This document shows, in pieces, positions 28,386 to 38,702 of a stretch of DNA of 64,000 nt. The DNA lies in assembly GCA_034231615.1 (NCBI GenBank), contig CM067311.1, positions 11,177,212-11,241,211 of the forward strand, written 5' to 3'. Every line of letters begins with the position of its first letter. The first letter of the stretch is position 1. This DNA comes from Meghimatium bilineatum (lineage: Eukaryota > Mollusca > Gastropoda > Stylommatophora > Philomycidae). The position numbers were made by a program, and so were the translations under genes. The notes beneath the pieces are model-generated. The model saw only the letters and a list, made by a program, of their open reading frames with translations. It had not been told where the DNA came from and searched no databases.

Positions 28386-28543
28386 TCCACCGAAGACGGA
28401 TGTGTTGGGCCATTTGCACAAATAAAACGGCAACACAACGCATTTCCATTCTCTGGACTATATTCAACTGGAAATCTTGCAGGACCATTGTCCTGTTACA
28501 AGAGAAATCCAGCGGGAGTTTGAGAATGAACGCTGAAGAAGAA
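28386..28543 (+). mobile_element. SINE-like element A, full copy with 9-bp TSD
   Basis: About 158 bp beginning tccaccgaagacgg and ending gctgaagaagaa. It is flanked by the direct repeat GAATGTATT (28377-28385 and 28544-28552), a target-site duplication. The family recurs at least a dozen times in this window in both orientations. TSDs of 9-11 bp in different copies fit target-primed reverse transcription rather than a fixed-length transposase cut. The right half is an imperfect inverted repeat, CATTCTC at one end and GAGAATG at the other, centred on GGACCATTGTCC. No clear tRNA-type A or B box is visible, so calling it a SINE is an inference from size, copy number and TSDs. The open frames here on both strands are repeat by-products. 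Confidence 0.85.
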
Positions 28544-28674
28544 GAATGTATTGATTGGATGAAGAAAAAAATGTGGGATTTTTTGTTTGTTTGGGGTGCT
28601 AATACTGTCATTTTTATTGAAATACAGAAATAAATTGTTAAAAATATGGATTTATGGAAAAATAAGCGGATAGC

Positions 28675-28892
28675 CATGCATTCTCAAACTCCTGTAGGTT
28701 AGTAGGATGTAGGCCATAGAAAAGGATACATTTTACATTTTAGCTGCAATATCTGTGCCTTTCAGCCTGGCACACCCAACTACAGCATGGCTTCTGAGTC
28801 ACTGATTGACCTATGAGGTGAAACAGCTAATTCCTCCCCTCAAATCTCATTGGTCACCTCTTACGATATGCTTGGCACATAACAGAGATGTT
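28675..28892 (-). mobile_element. SINE-like element B (longer related family)
   Basis: Shares with element A the segments cattctcaaactcc and aggatgtag, but lacks A's central hairpin tip. It continues into a module seen in many copies here: tgtgcctttcagcctgg, then cagcatggcttctgagtcac, then cacctcttacgatatgcttgg. Orientation is defined so that element A and B 3' ends both read GAAGAAGAAG. Confidence 0.7.
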
Positions 28893-28930
28893 ATTATAAT
28901 AATTATTTTTTCTGCTCTTAAGCCTAGAAT

Positions 28931-29089
28931 ACCATCAAAGGTGGATGTGTCTGGCCATTGTCGCAAATAAAGAGACGACACAATACATTTCCATTCTCTG
29001 GACTATATCCTGCTGGAAATCTAGTAGGATTATTGTCCTGTTACAAGAGAGAACCAGCGGGAGTTTGAGAATGAACGCTGAAGAAGAAG
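28931..29089 (+). mobile_element. SINE-like element A copy
   Basis: Matches the element A pattern from atggatgtgt-type start to gctgaagaagaag end, with several substitutions (gtcgcaaataaagagacgac). No convincing TSD could be read. Confidence 0.8.
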
Positions 29090-29314
29090 GCCCCACAATT
29101 CACAGGTGGAAATAAAGAGCGAAACAAAATGAGATCCCTCTTACCTTCCATGATATGGATCGGCAAACTCTGGCAACATCTTGACCCCTTACTTCTCCAG
29201 GTAGGAACTATTAAGTTCTCTGTTTGGAATAGATAACATATAGAATGAACATTAAACGTAGGCAAGAATTATGTGCTTCGAAAATATGTTCTTGTGGCCG
29301 TGGTTGTCGTCTTC

Positions 29315-29455
29315 TGGTGTGTTCGTTCTCAAGCTCCTGCTGATTAGCAGGATGTAGTCCAGAGAATGGAATGCATTGCATCATGGTTTGCAACATATGT
29401 GCCTTTCGGCCTGAGACATTAGACTTCAGCATGGTTTCTGTGTCATGTTTCTGTA
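29315..29455 (-). mobile_element. SINE-like element B copy, truncated
   Basis: Contains cattctc-like start, gctcctgctgattagcaggatgtag (a short perfect hairpin around gatt), gagaatggaatgcattgc, and cctttcggcctgagac. It stops soon after the cagcatggtttctgtgtca module. The next 240 bp (29456-29698) hold G-runs at about 29496-29510 and 29560-29570 and no gene. Confidence 0.7.
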
Positions 29456-29698
29456 TCTAAAATGGTGGTTCTCAGCAAGACAGCAGGGACTTGAAGGGGG
29501 GGGGGGGGGTACCGAAGAAATTTCTGAAATAGAGGTAAAGGGTAAAACTTGTCATGGGGAGGGGGGGCATATGAAGATAAAGACTTGAACAGTAACCAGT
29601 AAGAAATATAGCGACAAATCTGAAAAAGTCTTGGTGACTTGTAAGGAAAGTCAATGATCTTTTTTTTTAAGCACAAGGGCTTAAAAACGACTGTGAAG

Positions 29699-29972
29699 GT
29701 TAGAACAAATGCAGGACTAACAAACCAGTAACATCTGCAGTTAGAACAAATGCAGGACTGACAAACCAGTAACATCTGCAGTTAGAACAAATGCAGGACT
29801 GACAAACCAGTAACATCTGCAGTTAGAACAAATGCAGGACTAACAAACCAGTAACATCTGCAGTTAGAACAAATGCAGGACTGACAAACCAGTAACATCT
29901 TCAGTTAGAACAAATGCAGGACTAACAAACGAGTAACATCTGCAGTTAGAACAAATGCAGGACTGACAAACC
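29699..29972. repeat. 41-bp minisatellite, ~6.7 copies
   Basis: Unit gttagaacaaatgcaggac followed by taacaaaccagtaacatctgca. Copies start at 29699, 29740 and every 41 bp after that. They differ by single bases (taacaa or tgacaa). Open frames across it are by-products. Confidence 0.95.
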
Positions 29973-29994
29973 ATTATTGTTTATTATTTATATG

Positions 29995-30350
29995 GATAAC
30001 ATTATCAAAACTGTAAAACACCACCAGACGTTTACCATTACTCAAATGACTTAATTGAACCACTCTTTGCTGACCATCAGTGCCTTTTCCACAGTTCAAG
30101 TGAAGTGCTGAAAGATCACATAAACCTACTCAATGAAAGCTGTCTCAATCACAACATGAAGATCAATAAAGAAAATACAGAAGTAATGTTTATAGGCAGA
30201 AAACCCAATACAATCAAAATAAATGATCAACTACTGAAGTAAAGCAAGTGCAGAATTTTAAATATTTTGGGAGCATTTGTACAGCTGACTGAAGAATGGA
30301 CAGAGTGTTGAGACAAGAATTAAAAAGTCAACTATGTAACTTATGAACTT
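29995..30350 (+). mobile_element. LINE reverse transcriptase fragment
   Basis: Conceptual translation with frame changes gives a degraded reverse transcriptase palm and thumb. DHQCLF stands where YADDxxL would lie, then SCLNHNMKINKENTEVMFIG, which matches the usual LNMKINxxKTEVM stretch, then a KYLGSI-like segment. Stops and shifts show it is dead. It ends next to an element A copy at 30361. Confidence 0.75.
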
Positions 30351-30360
30351 ATACCAATTT

Positions 30361-30520
30361 TCCCGTCGAAGACGAATGTATCAGGCCATTGGCGCAAATA
30401 AAACGGAGACACAGCGCATTTCCATTCTCTGGATTACATCCTGCTAGAAATCCAGCAGGACAATGATCCTGCTAAAAGAGAAATTCAACAGGAGTTTGAG
30501 AATGTACGCTGAAGAAGAAG
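30361..30520 (+). mobile_element. SINE-like element A copy
   Basis: Full-length match (cgtcgaagacgaatgtatc start, gctgaagaagaag end). It interrupts or abuts LINE-derived DNA. TSD not clear. Confidence 0.85.
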
Positions 30521-30894
30521 ACTAATGGCTTCTAGGTTGACCCAGCCTAAGAAAAGGGCACCAGATCTTCTGGGAAAGTAGCCGCAGGTATGATGTTGGT
30601 CAATGAAAAATACAGACTTAACCCCATACTCCCCACTACGCCTCAATGGAAAAAGTGAAAACATGAAAACTCCTTTTTTAATGAATGTCATACTGCGAGT
30701 TTACAACAAAATTACAAATAACAGGAGAGAATTTGGTATTTATACTAACTTTCCATCTACAGCATCCACAATTTTGGCATCTATCCCCAAGTAGTCAAAG
30801 GCTGTCAGCATCCGAAGTCTTCTAGCCGGCCGTCATTTCAAGTTGATCATGTATATCTGCAAATATGAATAAATAAAGTTTTTAACACCAGACA
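30521..30894. other. unannotated spacer
   Basis: No recognisable gene or repeat family. Short open frames on both strands have no familiar motif. Confidence 0.5.
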
Positions 30895-31080
30895 GCCTAG
30901 AGAAGACCATAATGGAGGGGATGATGCCAGGGAGACGTACAAGAGACAGACTCAGAAGATGGATGCAAGACATCAAAGACCACCTGAACATGACAGTAAC
31001 AGAAGCAGGAAGACTAGCTCAAGATTGACAGAAGCTTCGAAAGGCTGTGATGACTGCTACAGGATATGCTACCTGATGAG
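30895..31080 (+). mobile_element. LINE 3' end (RT C-terminal tail)
   Basis: Translates to a typical LINE C-terminal tail: KTIMEGMMPGRRTRDRLRRW, then MQDIKDHLNMTVTEAGRLAQD, then a stop in a region usually reading WRxLRKAV. It may be the same broken element as the fragment at 29995-30350, separated by an element A insertion and spacer, but this is an inference. Confidence 0.7.
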
Positions 31081-31140
31081 TATGAATGTTTTTAATTAAC
31101 GAAGTTCGTGGTGGCTGGATTATCAGAACAGCAACCTCCA

Positions 31141-31397
31141 CATTCTTCTTCTTTCATTCTCAAACTTCTTAGAGATTATCAAGATGCAGTCTGGAGAACG
31201 GAATGTGTTGCGTCATGGTTTACAGCGTGACTGTGTTATATGCACCTTTCGGTCTGACACATCCGATTTCAGCATGACTTCTAGGTCACTTTGACCATAT
31301 ACGGAATGTGACAACCAACACATCCTAAAACCTTCTTAGTCACCTCTTACAAGATATATGGAAGATAAATAGTGTTGCTATTCTTTGCTCCCCTTTT
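31141..31397 (-). mobile_element. SINE-like element B, near full-length
   Basis: One of the best copies: cttcttctttcattctcaaac, agtctggagaacggaatg, tttacagcgtgactgtg, cctttcggtctgacacatcc, gatttcagcatgacttc, tcttagtcacctcttac and tgttgctattctttgctcc in order. It defines the long form, about 250 bp. Confidence 0.75.
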
Positions 31398-32312
31398 GAC
31401 TACGAATTGGCCATAACAGACTGAGAAGTCACATGTTCAGAAAGTTGAAAATTTATAGACAGACCTGTGCAACTGTGGACTGAGCCCAGAGACTGCAGAA
31501 CACATCCTTCATGCCTGTCAAATCTAACAAGAAGAGAGTGAGAAAATATGTTTATTTTCCTACTGAGACGGCAGAACTTCCAGACTTGAGGGGTTCCATG
31601 GATGACCTGAAGCGAATTACACAGTTCATTGGAGCTATTGGCGCTGTAACCTGATATCTGACTGAAGAACAAAAAGCTCCCCTTTCGGGCCCTGGAAACA
31701 CACTTTCGCTTTTATGGTTAAACGCTCTGATATAACCGAATTGGATTAACTTTGCGACTGAAAGGAGCATAATTTTACCATAAGATGAACATTTTACGCA
31801 GCCAAAAATAAAACTTAATAAATATTATAAATACCTTTACAACTTTTAAAACTAAAAGTTTACTTTCAGTTATTTAACAAAAAATGTATACAAACTACAA
31901 CAAAATGATATTGTTTACCAACCATGTTATCTAACAGAAAATGTATACAAACTACAACAAAATGACACATAACTTGCCTGATCAGATCCTATGTATACAA
32001 ACTACAACAAAATGACACAAAACTTGACTGATCAAATCCTAGTTTGTCTTTAGGCTTCTCTGGTATATACACATGAGGTGAACTGTACAGAGGAGGAACT
32101 TCTTGTAATGAAAATATTATACACTTTGTTCAAGAACATCATCAAGGAAATCATCAAGTATTGCTTACCTCCAGGATCAGCTTCTCTGCACTGTAGGCGA
32201 ATCTGTAAGCGTTTGGTATGTCAGGTCTCAGATCAGTTAAATATTTACTGTCCGCACAAATTCAACTCTGATTCAATAAATACTTCACAAACACATTTCA
32301 GATCATCTAAAC
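31398..32312. other. spacer with a short 3-copy repeat
   Basis: No gene recognised. At 31884-32040 the string atgtatacaaactacaac occurs three times with partial repetition of flanks (acttgcctgatcagatcct / acttgactgatcaaatcct). The rest shows nothing I can name. Confidence 0.5.
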
Positions 32313-32768
32313 TATAAGTTCTCAACTTTTCTCGAGTCACAACCCCATTTTATTTAGAAGTAAAGTGACCCATGGTCAAAAACATTTTATATAAGGCTTT
32401 CAATATGGAAAAAATATTATATATCGTTCGAAGATTGTTCAGAATATCTTCTACTTCTGCGTTGGCTCTCAAGTAACCAACACAAATTTATTTTTTTATT
32501 TCCACCATGGAGCATGAAGTATGATGTGCTACTATTTCATTTGAGGCATATATAATTCAATACAATATAAACATGACATATTTAATGTTTAGCTTGATAT
32601 TGTAACTCTTTAACAATTATTTCTTCATAATTTACATTTGAGTTTTTGCTAACGTATGTTAACCATGTGTGTGTGTCGCATCAGTCTATTAACCGAGAAC
32701 ACAGAAATTGCTCACATTTTGATGAGTTATATTTGGGTCAAAGGGCATGAACTCATGAACCACTAACC
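32313..32768. mobile_element. possible degraded hAT non-autonomous element
   Basis: The left edge (agttctcaacttttctcgag, then tcacaacccc) resembles the common hAT terminus CAGTGGTTCTCAACCTTTT followed by GACCCC. The right edge (gggtcaaagggcatgaactc, then atgaaccacta) is a weak reverse-complement match. No TSD was found. Low confidence. Confidence 0.3.
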
Positions 32769-32899
32769 TACCATAAGTTATATTTAATATTACATAATCA
32801 CCAGTGTGTTGCAGGGGAGCAAAGAATAGCAACACTGTTTACCTTCGACGCATGTCGAAAAAGGCGATCCTACGCAAAAAAAAGTTTGAACTACAGTTT

Positions 32900-33058
32900 C
32901 TTCTTCTTCAGCGTTCATTCTCAAACTCCCGCTGGATTTCTCTTGCAACAGGACAATGGTCCTACAAAATTTCCAGTTGAATTTAGTCCAGAGAATGGAA
33001 ATGCGTTGTGTTGCCGTTTTATTTGTGCCAATGGCCCAGCACATCCATCTTCGATGGT
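32900..33058 (-). mobile_element. SINE-like element A with 11-bp TSD
   Basis: Full copy in reverse (cttcttcttcagcgttc to tccatcttcgatggt). Flanked by AACTACAGTTT at 32889-32899 and 33059-33069. A fragment of element B's distal module (ggggagcaaagaatagcaac) lies just to the left at about 32814. Confidence 0.9.
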
Positions 33059-33344
33059 AACTACAGTTTAACCATTAGCAAGACGGATTAAAAAATACAA
33101 AACGTCTTCCTGCCACCGGATTCTTTTTTCACAATTTGCGTTATTGATGGTGACTGTTTTGAAAATGTGATAATTTTTTGGTTGTTAGAGATATTTAAAT
33201 ATTTGCACATATAAATAAAGAATTGAATTCTGCATATATTGGTGTAATTTCTGTACATGTGTGTTTGATACCAGACGTATGAGATAGTGGTAAAGACGTT
33301 TTTCACAAAAAAACGGAGTACTATAAGGTACTATAATATGGAGT

Positions 33345-33522
33345 TGGCTGTCTCATCCCATATAGGGTAAGTGACCCAAAGCCATGCTGAAGTCGGTTGT
33401 TTCAGGCTGAAAGGCGCAGATATCGCAGCAATGCTGTAAACCATGATACAACGCATTGCATTCTCCAGACTACATCCTGCTTATCTACAGGAGTTTGAGA
33501 ATGAATGCAGAAGAAGAAGACA
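33345..33522 (+). mobile_element. SINE-like element B copy
   Basis: Reverse-orientation module order relative to 31141: agtgacccaaagccatgctg, aggctgaaaggcgcagat, gcaatgctgtaaaccatgat, ctccagactacatcctgc, then gagtttgagaatgaatgcag with a GAAGAAG end. A distal-module piece (gtgttgttattctttgc) recurs at about 33605. Confidence 0.75.
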
Positions 33523-34308
33523 AAAAGTGGATGAAACAAATAGTCATAATCACTTGTGATGGACAAACAATAACAACAACAATGACATGCATGGAAGGTA
33601 AACAGTGTTGTTATTCTTTGCTACCCTTTCGGATCCTACCACATATGTATTCAAGAAGTTAACACTCTAACAAATATAAAACTGGACTGACATCATAAGT
33701 CATCGCTGTCTTATAAAAGATATTGTCACAAGTGGATAATAATAATAATAACAGTTGTGTACCCATAACATTTTCATCTGGCATGCTGAAGGTCTTACCA
33801 GCGGATCATCAGACCAACCAGAATGCAACAGTAAATACCTAGTAGATGACGTGCAAATATAGTGATGCTTTCCTTTCGTGGAAGCCTAGCGTCACTTCAT
33901 CTATGCAGCTATATGTTCATTCCCTCTCAGTAAAAGGCTTCTTCAAAATCATTGCAAACCACAGAGAGTTGCAGCCTTAGTGTGTGTGAAATAAAGCTCT
34001 GGAGAAACCCCTCGACTGCACAAAAGAAGAATTCTAATTCCAAAATTCCTAGTGATTCAAACAAACGTAACGCTTTCTTAATATCCAAAATCATACCAGC
34101 TGTTCAAATAATAATAATAACAAATACATTACACATCAACATCTCAGGCAAAGAATATTTCAATCAATTTTGTTTGGGTCATTCATTATCAAACTCCAAA
34201 CTGAAGTATGTATTTGAGGCTTTGGATTCTTGACATTTATCTGTGTACGAGATCCTTAGTCAGTAGTGGTGACCCAATAGTCTGCAGCGGCCTGTTCTAA
34301 CATGAAAC
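33523..34308. other. unannotated spacer
   Basis: Contains a short (AAT)n run near 33727 and the distal piece of element B noted at about 33605. No protein or RNA gene recognised. A 93-codon open frame at 33952-34233 has no familiar motif. Confidence 0.5.
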
Positions 34309-34395
34309 TGTCCAGCAGGATGTACTTCAGACAAGGGAAATGCATTTTGTCATCGTTTTATTTGCATCAATGGCCCAACACATGCAATTTCAACT
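34309..34395 (-). mobile_element. SINE-like element A fragment
   Basis: Matches only the distal half of element A (agcaggatgtacttcagac, cattttgtcatcgttttatt, tgcatcaatggcccaacac) and has diverged. The hairpin half is missing. Confidence 0.6.
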
Positions 34396-34744
34396 GTAAA
34401 GTTTCATTAAATGTACAAGAGCATACAACACACTTACTTTTTCTGCCCCATAAGAATTTGAAGAGTTCTATTATTTTCTAGTGTCACATCAGCATCGATC
34501 ATCTATCAAAAAGATAAAAACCTGCATTATCTAGTTGCATGTGGACAATATTTTTTTAATCAGTAAAAATCATTTTGCATTCAATACAACAAAGTATATA
34601 CACTCTACCGCCGAAGACAGTAGAACACCTCCTTATTGACTCACTGTGTGGATCACTAAGTCAACTTTAGAAGACCTGCACTTTTTTTTAAAGAATGGCT
34701 TCACACTGCCAAGACAAGAGTAGAACTACTCAGTCTATCTATCT

Positions 34745-35065
34745 ATCTATAAGCTGTATCCTTTGTTTGCCTTGAAGTGTCAGGGGTAGAAGAGTTCTCT
34801 GGAGATGGCCTTCTTGTGTGCTGTTTGTAAGCTTGTTCCTGTGGCTTCTTTGATTTCTGTGATCAATATTTTACTTGGTCTGCCTCTGGCTTTATAGCTT
34901 GTCTATGTGAAATGGCCATCTGTGGCATGCTGTCTGTTGGTAGTCTGGAAGCGTGTGAAAACCACTTGATTTGTTGTCTTTTGATGTGTTCCAATAATGG
35001 TATTGTTTTGGTTAGCTGTCTGATGTTATCGTTTCTAATTCTCTCTCTTAATGTCACTCCAGCAA
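34745..35065 (-). mobile_element. LINE C-terminal fragment
   Basis: Minus-strand translation reads RERIRNDNIRQLTKTIPLLE and HIKRQQIKWFSHASRLP, the usual tail of an invertebrate LINE polymerase (IQxxQLKWFGHVxRMxxxR). It ends in a (TAGA)n tail seen on the plus strand as tctatctatctatctat at 34736. The same family occurs on the plus strand at 61180-61520. It is truncated at its 5' side and lies beside an oppositely oriented LINE from about 35066. Confidence 0.75.
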
Positions 35066-35590
35066 AAGAGATGTGGTTCTATAGAAGAATGCTGAGAATA
35101 CCATCAATCAAATCAATCAAAAAACCCATAACCCTTCAGGGTCTTGGGGTACCACATTGGATGCTTCAGCACTCAGAGTCCTCCAGCGAATTCTATCCTC
35201 AGCGATGCGGATGAGTGTGGAAATATCTAGCCCTGTCCATTCCTTGATGTTGTCTGTCCATGTCTTTATTCATACCATGGACTGCCAGAAAAACTAATGA
35301 AAAGGTGTTGAAAGAGTCAAATGCGCAACAGACCTTAATCAATAATAAAAGAAAAAGACAATCTTCATTTTTTGTCCACTTCATAAGACAGGGAGGTTTG
35401 GAGAACATAGTCACAACAGGCAAGATTGAAGGCAACAGAGACAGAAGGTGACAAAGTGAGAAAATAGTTGACAGTTTGATAACCTGGCACAGCAGGCAAA
35501 CAACAACGATCTTGATACATAATACTATAGACAGAGAGCTGTGGACAGCCATGATCGCCTACACCAGTCAGCATGGCACATGATGATGAT
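35066..35590 (+). mobile_element. RTE-like LINE 3' end, split by a later insertion
   Basis: Two parts of one reading: EMWFYRRMLRIP at 35070-35103, resuming as IPWTARKTNEKVLKESNAQQ at 35272 onward and running to TSQHGT near 35580. The C-terminal motif MWFxRRMLRIPWTAKKTN is shared with the copy at 55665-56740. Between them lies a foreign 167-bp LINE end with a 7-bp TSD. The element finishes with a (GATGAT)n tail at 35582. Frame breaks are present after KIEGNRDRR. Confidence 0.8.
35105..35271 (-). mobile_element. truncated RTE-like LINE 3' end inserted with 7-bp TSD
   Basis: On the minus strand it translates to KTWTDNIKEWTGLDIS and RIAEDRIRWRTLSAEAS, the usual C-terminus of RTE-type elements, then ends in a ttttttgattgatttgattg tail. 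It is bounded by ATACCAT at 35098-35104 and 35272-35278. Because it interrupts another LINE reading frame, the insertion is certain in outline. Related copies lie at 41283-41565 and 46852-47130, both also on the minus strand. Confidence 0.85.
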
Positions 35591-35766
35591 GATGACGAAT
35601 GACCCTCCGAGTATTCTTCGTAGACGTGTCATTTCTGCTGTCACTATTTTACTTTTGTCTTGTGCTGTCATTGTCCAGGTTTGGCACTGGTAGCACAGTG
35701 ATGGGATAATAATAGTCTTGTATAATGCAACTATTCAGTAGTTTTTGGATATCGAAAACAACAACA

Positions 35767-35921
35767 GCAGAAGACGGTTGTGTCTGGCTAATGCTTCAAA
35801 TAGAGCAGCAACACACTGCATTGTTATTCCCTGGGCTACATCCTGTTGGAAATTTAGTAGGACCAATGTCCTGCTACAAGAGACATTCTGCGGGAGTTTG
35901 AGAATAAACGACAGAGAAGAT
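35767..35921 (+). mobile_element. SINE-like element A, diverged copy
   Basis: Recognisable from agaagacggttgtgtctgg to gggagtttgagaataaacg, but with many substitutions and a disturbed end (gacagagaagatga). No TSD. Confidence 0.7.
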
Positions 35922-35964
35922 GAAATATATACTTGAATAGTGAGTGGTGTTTTGTTTGTTTGTT

Positions 35965-36540
35965 TTTCGTTCGCTCCATTGTAACCATCACGGATATCCG
36001 TGCGATTTCCGCCGGGAGCGTGATTACGTTGTGCCACCGTTATGCGCCTTGTAGGCCTAGCACATCCGATTTCGGCATGCCTTGACAATTCGGGTGGGCT
36101 ACCCTTAGCCTGTGACAGCCTCTATATCTGTCTCCAGGCACGCGTAGTGAAGACTCTTCGCCCAGACGATTTTCTAGCTCTCGTCTCACTCGAACGAGGT
36201 GTTCCACTGTCTATGAACTTGCCTCGTGTAATTGGACGTGCTGTGCCTGTGCCCATTGGGTACTGAACCGTTTCTCATCCATGAGCCTGGTTCCTTAAGG
36301 GGAAGAACTCAACAGAGGAGTTGGACCCTGGCTCTTTCGCCCTCTTAGCCGAGGTGTCATTCACCGACATCGTGTACCCCTTGTCCAAGTTCGAGTCTCA
36401 CACCACGCGTTTGAGAGCAAGGCGTTCTCGAGCTGAGCGTCCTTGTCCCAATAGCGCCTGAGCCCATCAGGTACTGAACCCTTTCTCTCTTCAAGTGTAT
36501 TTAGTGAGTGGTGTGTTCATTGTAGTCCTTTGTGCCCTTC
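35965..36540. repeat. GC-richer dispersed repeat D
   Basis: A block noticeably richer in G+C than its neighbours. It contains gatttccgccgggagcgtga, ccgatttcggcatgcc and a nearly repeated pair (gcccattgggtactgaaccg at about 36249; gcccatcaggtactgaaccc at about 36462). Parts recur at 49700-49810 (gatttccgccgggagcgtga) and, inverted, at 41870-41940. I do not recognise the family, and the 74-codon frame inside is not convincing. Confidence 0.65.
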
Positions 36541-36567
36541 TGTCAATCATGTTACAGCAGTAGCAGC

Positions 36568-36835
36568 TTCATCTTCTTCTGCGTTAATTCTGCAGTTCTG
36601 CTAGTTAGCTTGATGTTGTTCAAATAATGGGATGTGTTTTGTCATGTTTTACAGTCAATATAAGGTACTACTGCAGTGAAATGGAACAAGAATAGTACTT
36701 ATGTAGAACACAGGTTTTTGAAAGTTTCACTTGAACATGATGGACTATCACTAAAACTAAGAGGTTACGTATTTACACCTTTCAGCCTAACACATCCGAC
36801 TTCAGCATGACTTTCAGCAGTCAATAAACTGAATT
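36568..36835 (-). mobile_element. SINE-like element B, interrupted copy
   Basis: Left part cttcttctgcgttaattctg to tgttttacag (36568-36652). Right part cacctttcagcctaacac and cgacttcagcatgac (36776-36812). About 110-120 bp of unrelated sequence (starting tcaatataaggtact) separates them at the place where intact copies read tttacagcattgctg. This is a probable insertion with unclear ends. Confidence 0.6.
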
Positions 36836-36965
36836 TGTTGTTTTATTTGCAGCACACCTGCGTGATATTACAATTGTCTTTTCAATTGCTGGAGAACTGC
36901 CCAGTCCGTATTCTTCCATGGTGTGAAATTAAATAATCATCAAGTGGATGCTTAAAAAACATGTA

Positions 36966-37155
36966 ACTAGATGTAATGTAATAGAAGTAATGTATTAGAA
37001 GTAATGTAACTAGAAGTAATGTAACTAGAAGTAATGTAACTAAAAGTAATGTAACTAGAAGTAATGTATAAGAAGAAATATAACTAGAAGTAATGTAACT
37101 AGAAGTAATGTATAAAAAGTAATGTAACTAGAAGTAATGTATTAGAAGTAATGGC
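36966..37155. repeat. 15-bp minisatellite (gtaatgtaactagaa)
   Basis: About 12 imperfect copies, with tattagaa and tataagaa variants. No coding signal. Confidence 0.9.
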
Positions 37156-37159
37156 CTGA

Positions 37160-37424
37160 GCTTCTAGTTCAGGGTGCAAAAAACCGTGCCATTGTCACCT
37201 GCCAAGCATATCGTAAGAGGCGACTAAGGAAGCTTTGGGATGAAGTTTGCTGTCCCATCCTAGGATGATCAAAGTGACCTAGAAGCCTTGCTGACATTAG
37301 ATGTGTCCTTCCAAAAAGCATAGACATCCCAGCAAAGCTGTAAACCATGACACATAGAATTCTGTTTTCAGGACTACATCCTGCTAATCTACAAGAGTTT
37401 GAGAACAAATGCAGAAGATGAAGT
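37160..37424 (+). mobile_element. SINE-like element B, near full-length
   Basis: Module order is the reverse complement of the copy at 31141: tgccaagcatatcgtaagag, ctgtcccatcctaggatgat, gtgacctagaagccttgctg, gcaaagctgtaaaccatgac, aggactacatcctgctaatc, then gagtttgagaacaaatgcag and gaagatgaag. It directly follows the 15-bp minisatellite. Confidence 0.7.
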
Positions 37425-37887
37425 CACACAATCCGACAATTAATGTGACATATACTACAAAATGTTCTTTCAAAATCGGTTACATTTATTAAGAATTTCT
37501 TTTTCTATTCAGCTCATTGTGATGTTTTACTACTAATTTCTTTTCAGCTCATTATGATGTTTTTTACTACTAATTTATTTTTCTATTCACCTCATTGTGA
37601 TGTTTCTTACTACAAGTTAATGTTAAATACTAAACAGTAAAAATTTACTCACAAACAGATAGTCAGCCCAAATATTCCGAGCATGTTCTAGAGCCTTTTC
37701 CCTCAGACCAATCACATTTGCAAACCGTTTTTCTGTCCAATCACACGGAGATTCTTCATCTATATATCCTAAAGATGAACCAATAAACTACAATTGAACA
37801 ACTGATTATAGTTGTGCTTTTTCAATTTGAAAAGAAACAATTATTTTATGACCAAAAAAAAGGAGAAGAGCAGTCTACACGTTTTTT
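37425..37887. other. unannotated AT-rich spacer
   Basis: Contains a short three-fold repeat of ttactactaatttcttttcagctcatt-type text at 37500-37620. No gene seen. Confidence 0.5.
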
Positions 37888-38355
37888 AAGTTTGTCCTAA
37901 GATGAGAGACACCTGTTGTAAGCTTGTCCTAAGATAAGAGACACCTGTTGTAAGCTTGTCCTAAAATCAGAGACACCTGTTGTAAGCTTGTCCTAAAATC
38001 AGAGACACCTGTTGTAAGCTTGTCCTAAGACCAGAGACACCTGTTGTAAGCTTGTCCTAAGATAGATAAGAGACACCTGTTGTAAGCTTGTCCTAAGACT
38101 AGAGACACCTGTTGTAAGCTTGTCCTAAGACCAGAGACACCTGTTTTAAGCTTGTCCTAAGACCAGAGACACCTGTTGTAAGATTGTCCTAAGACCAGAG
38201 ACACCTGTTGTAAGCTTGTCCTAAGACCAGAGACACCTGTTGTAAGCTTGTCCTAAGACTAGAGACACCTGTTGTAAGCTTGTCCTAAGACCAGAGACAC
38301 CTGTTGTAAGCTTGTCCTAAGACCAGAGACACCTGTTGTAAGCTTGTCCTAAGTC
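37888..38355. repeat. 32-bp minisatellite, ~14 copies
   Basis: Unit: agacacctgttgtaagcttg followed by tcctaagaccag. Copies are highly uniform. One unit near 38060 carries a 4-bp gata insertion. Each unit carries a HindIII-type aagctt. Confidence 0.95.
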
Positions 38356-38398
38356 GAAAGATGGTGGTCTGTTGTTACCTATGAAGTTGGTGAATGGG

Positions 38399-38544
38399 GT
38401 CTTCTTCTTCATCGTTCATTCTCAAACTCCCGCTGGATATCTCTTGTAACAGGACAATGGTCCTACTAGATTTCCAGCAGGATGTAGTCCAAAGAATGGA
38501 AATGCGTTGTGTCTCCGTTTTATTGCGCCAATGTCTTCGGCGGA
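38399..38544 (-). mobile_element. SINE-like element A copy
   Basis: Nearly complete (cttcttcttcatcgttc to atgtcttcggcgga) but lacks the segment normally reading ggcccgacacatccg. No clear TSD. Confidence 0.8.
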
Positions 38545-38702
38545 AGTTTCTGATCAATATTCATATCTTTCTTCCACTGTGATGTTTAATGGCTGTGGAT
38601 TAGTGGTTGTGTTCATTCTCAAATTTCAGCTTGCTAGTAGGATGTTCTAAGTTTCAGGAGTTTGAACATGATGATGAGTTTACTGATTTTTAGCAGCCAT
38701 CG

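Noticed and set aside
28339..28677. A 112-codon minus-strand protein
   Set aside because: It overlaps a SINE-like element with a clear TSD. Related readings appear at 39536-39901 and 35735-36088 only because the repeat recurs.
35199..35552. A 117-codon minus-strand protein
   Set aside because: It crosses the junction between two nested LINE ends and is antisense to the readable LINE C-terminus.
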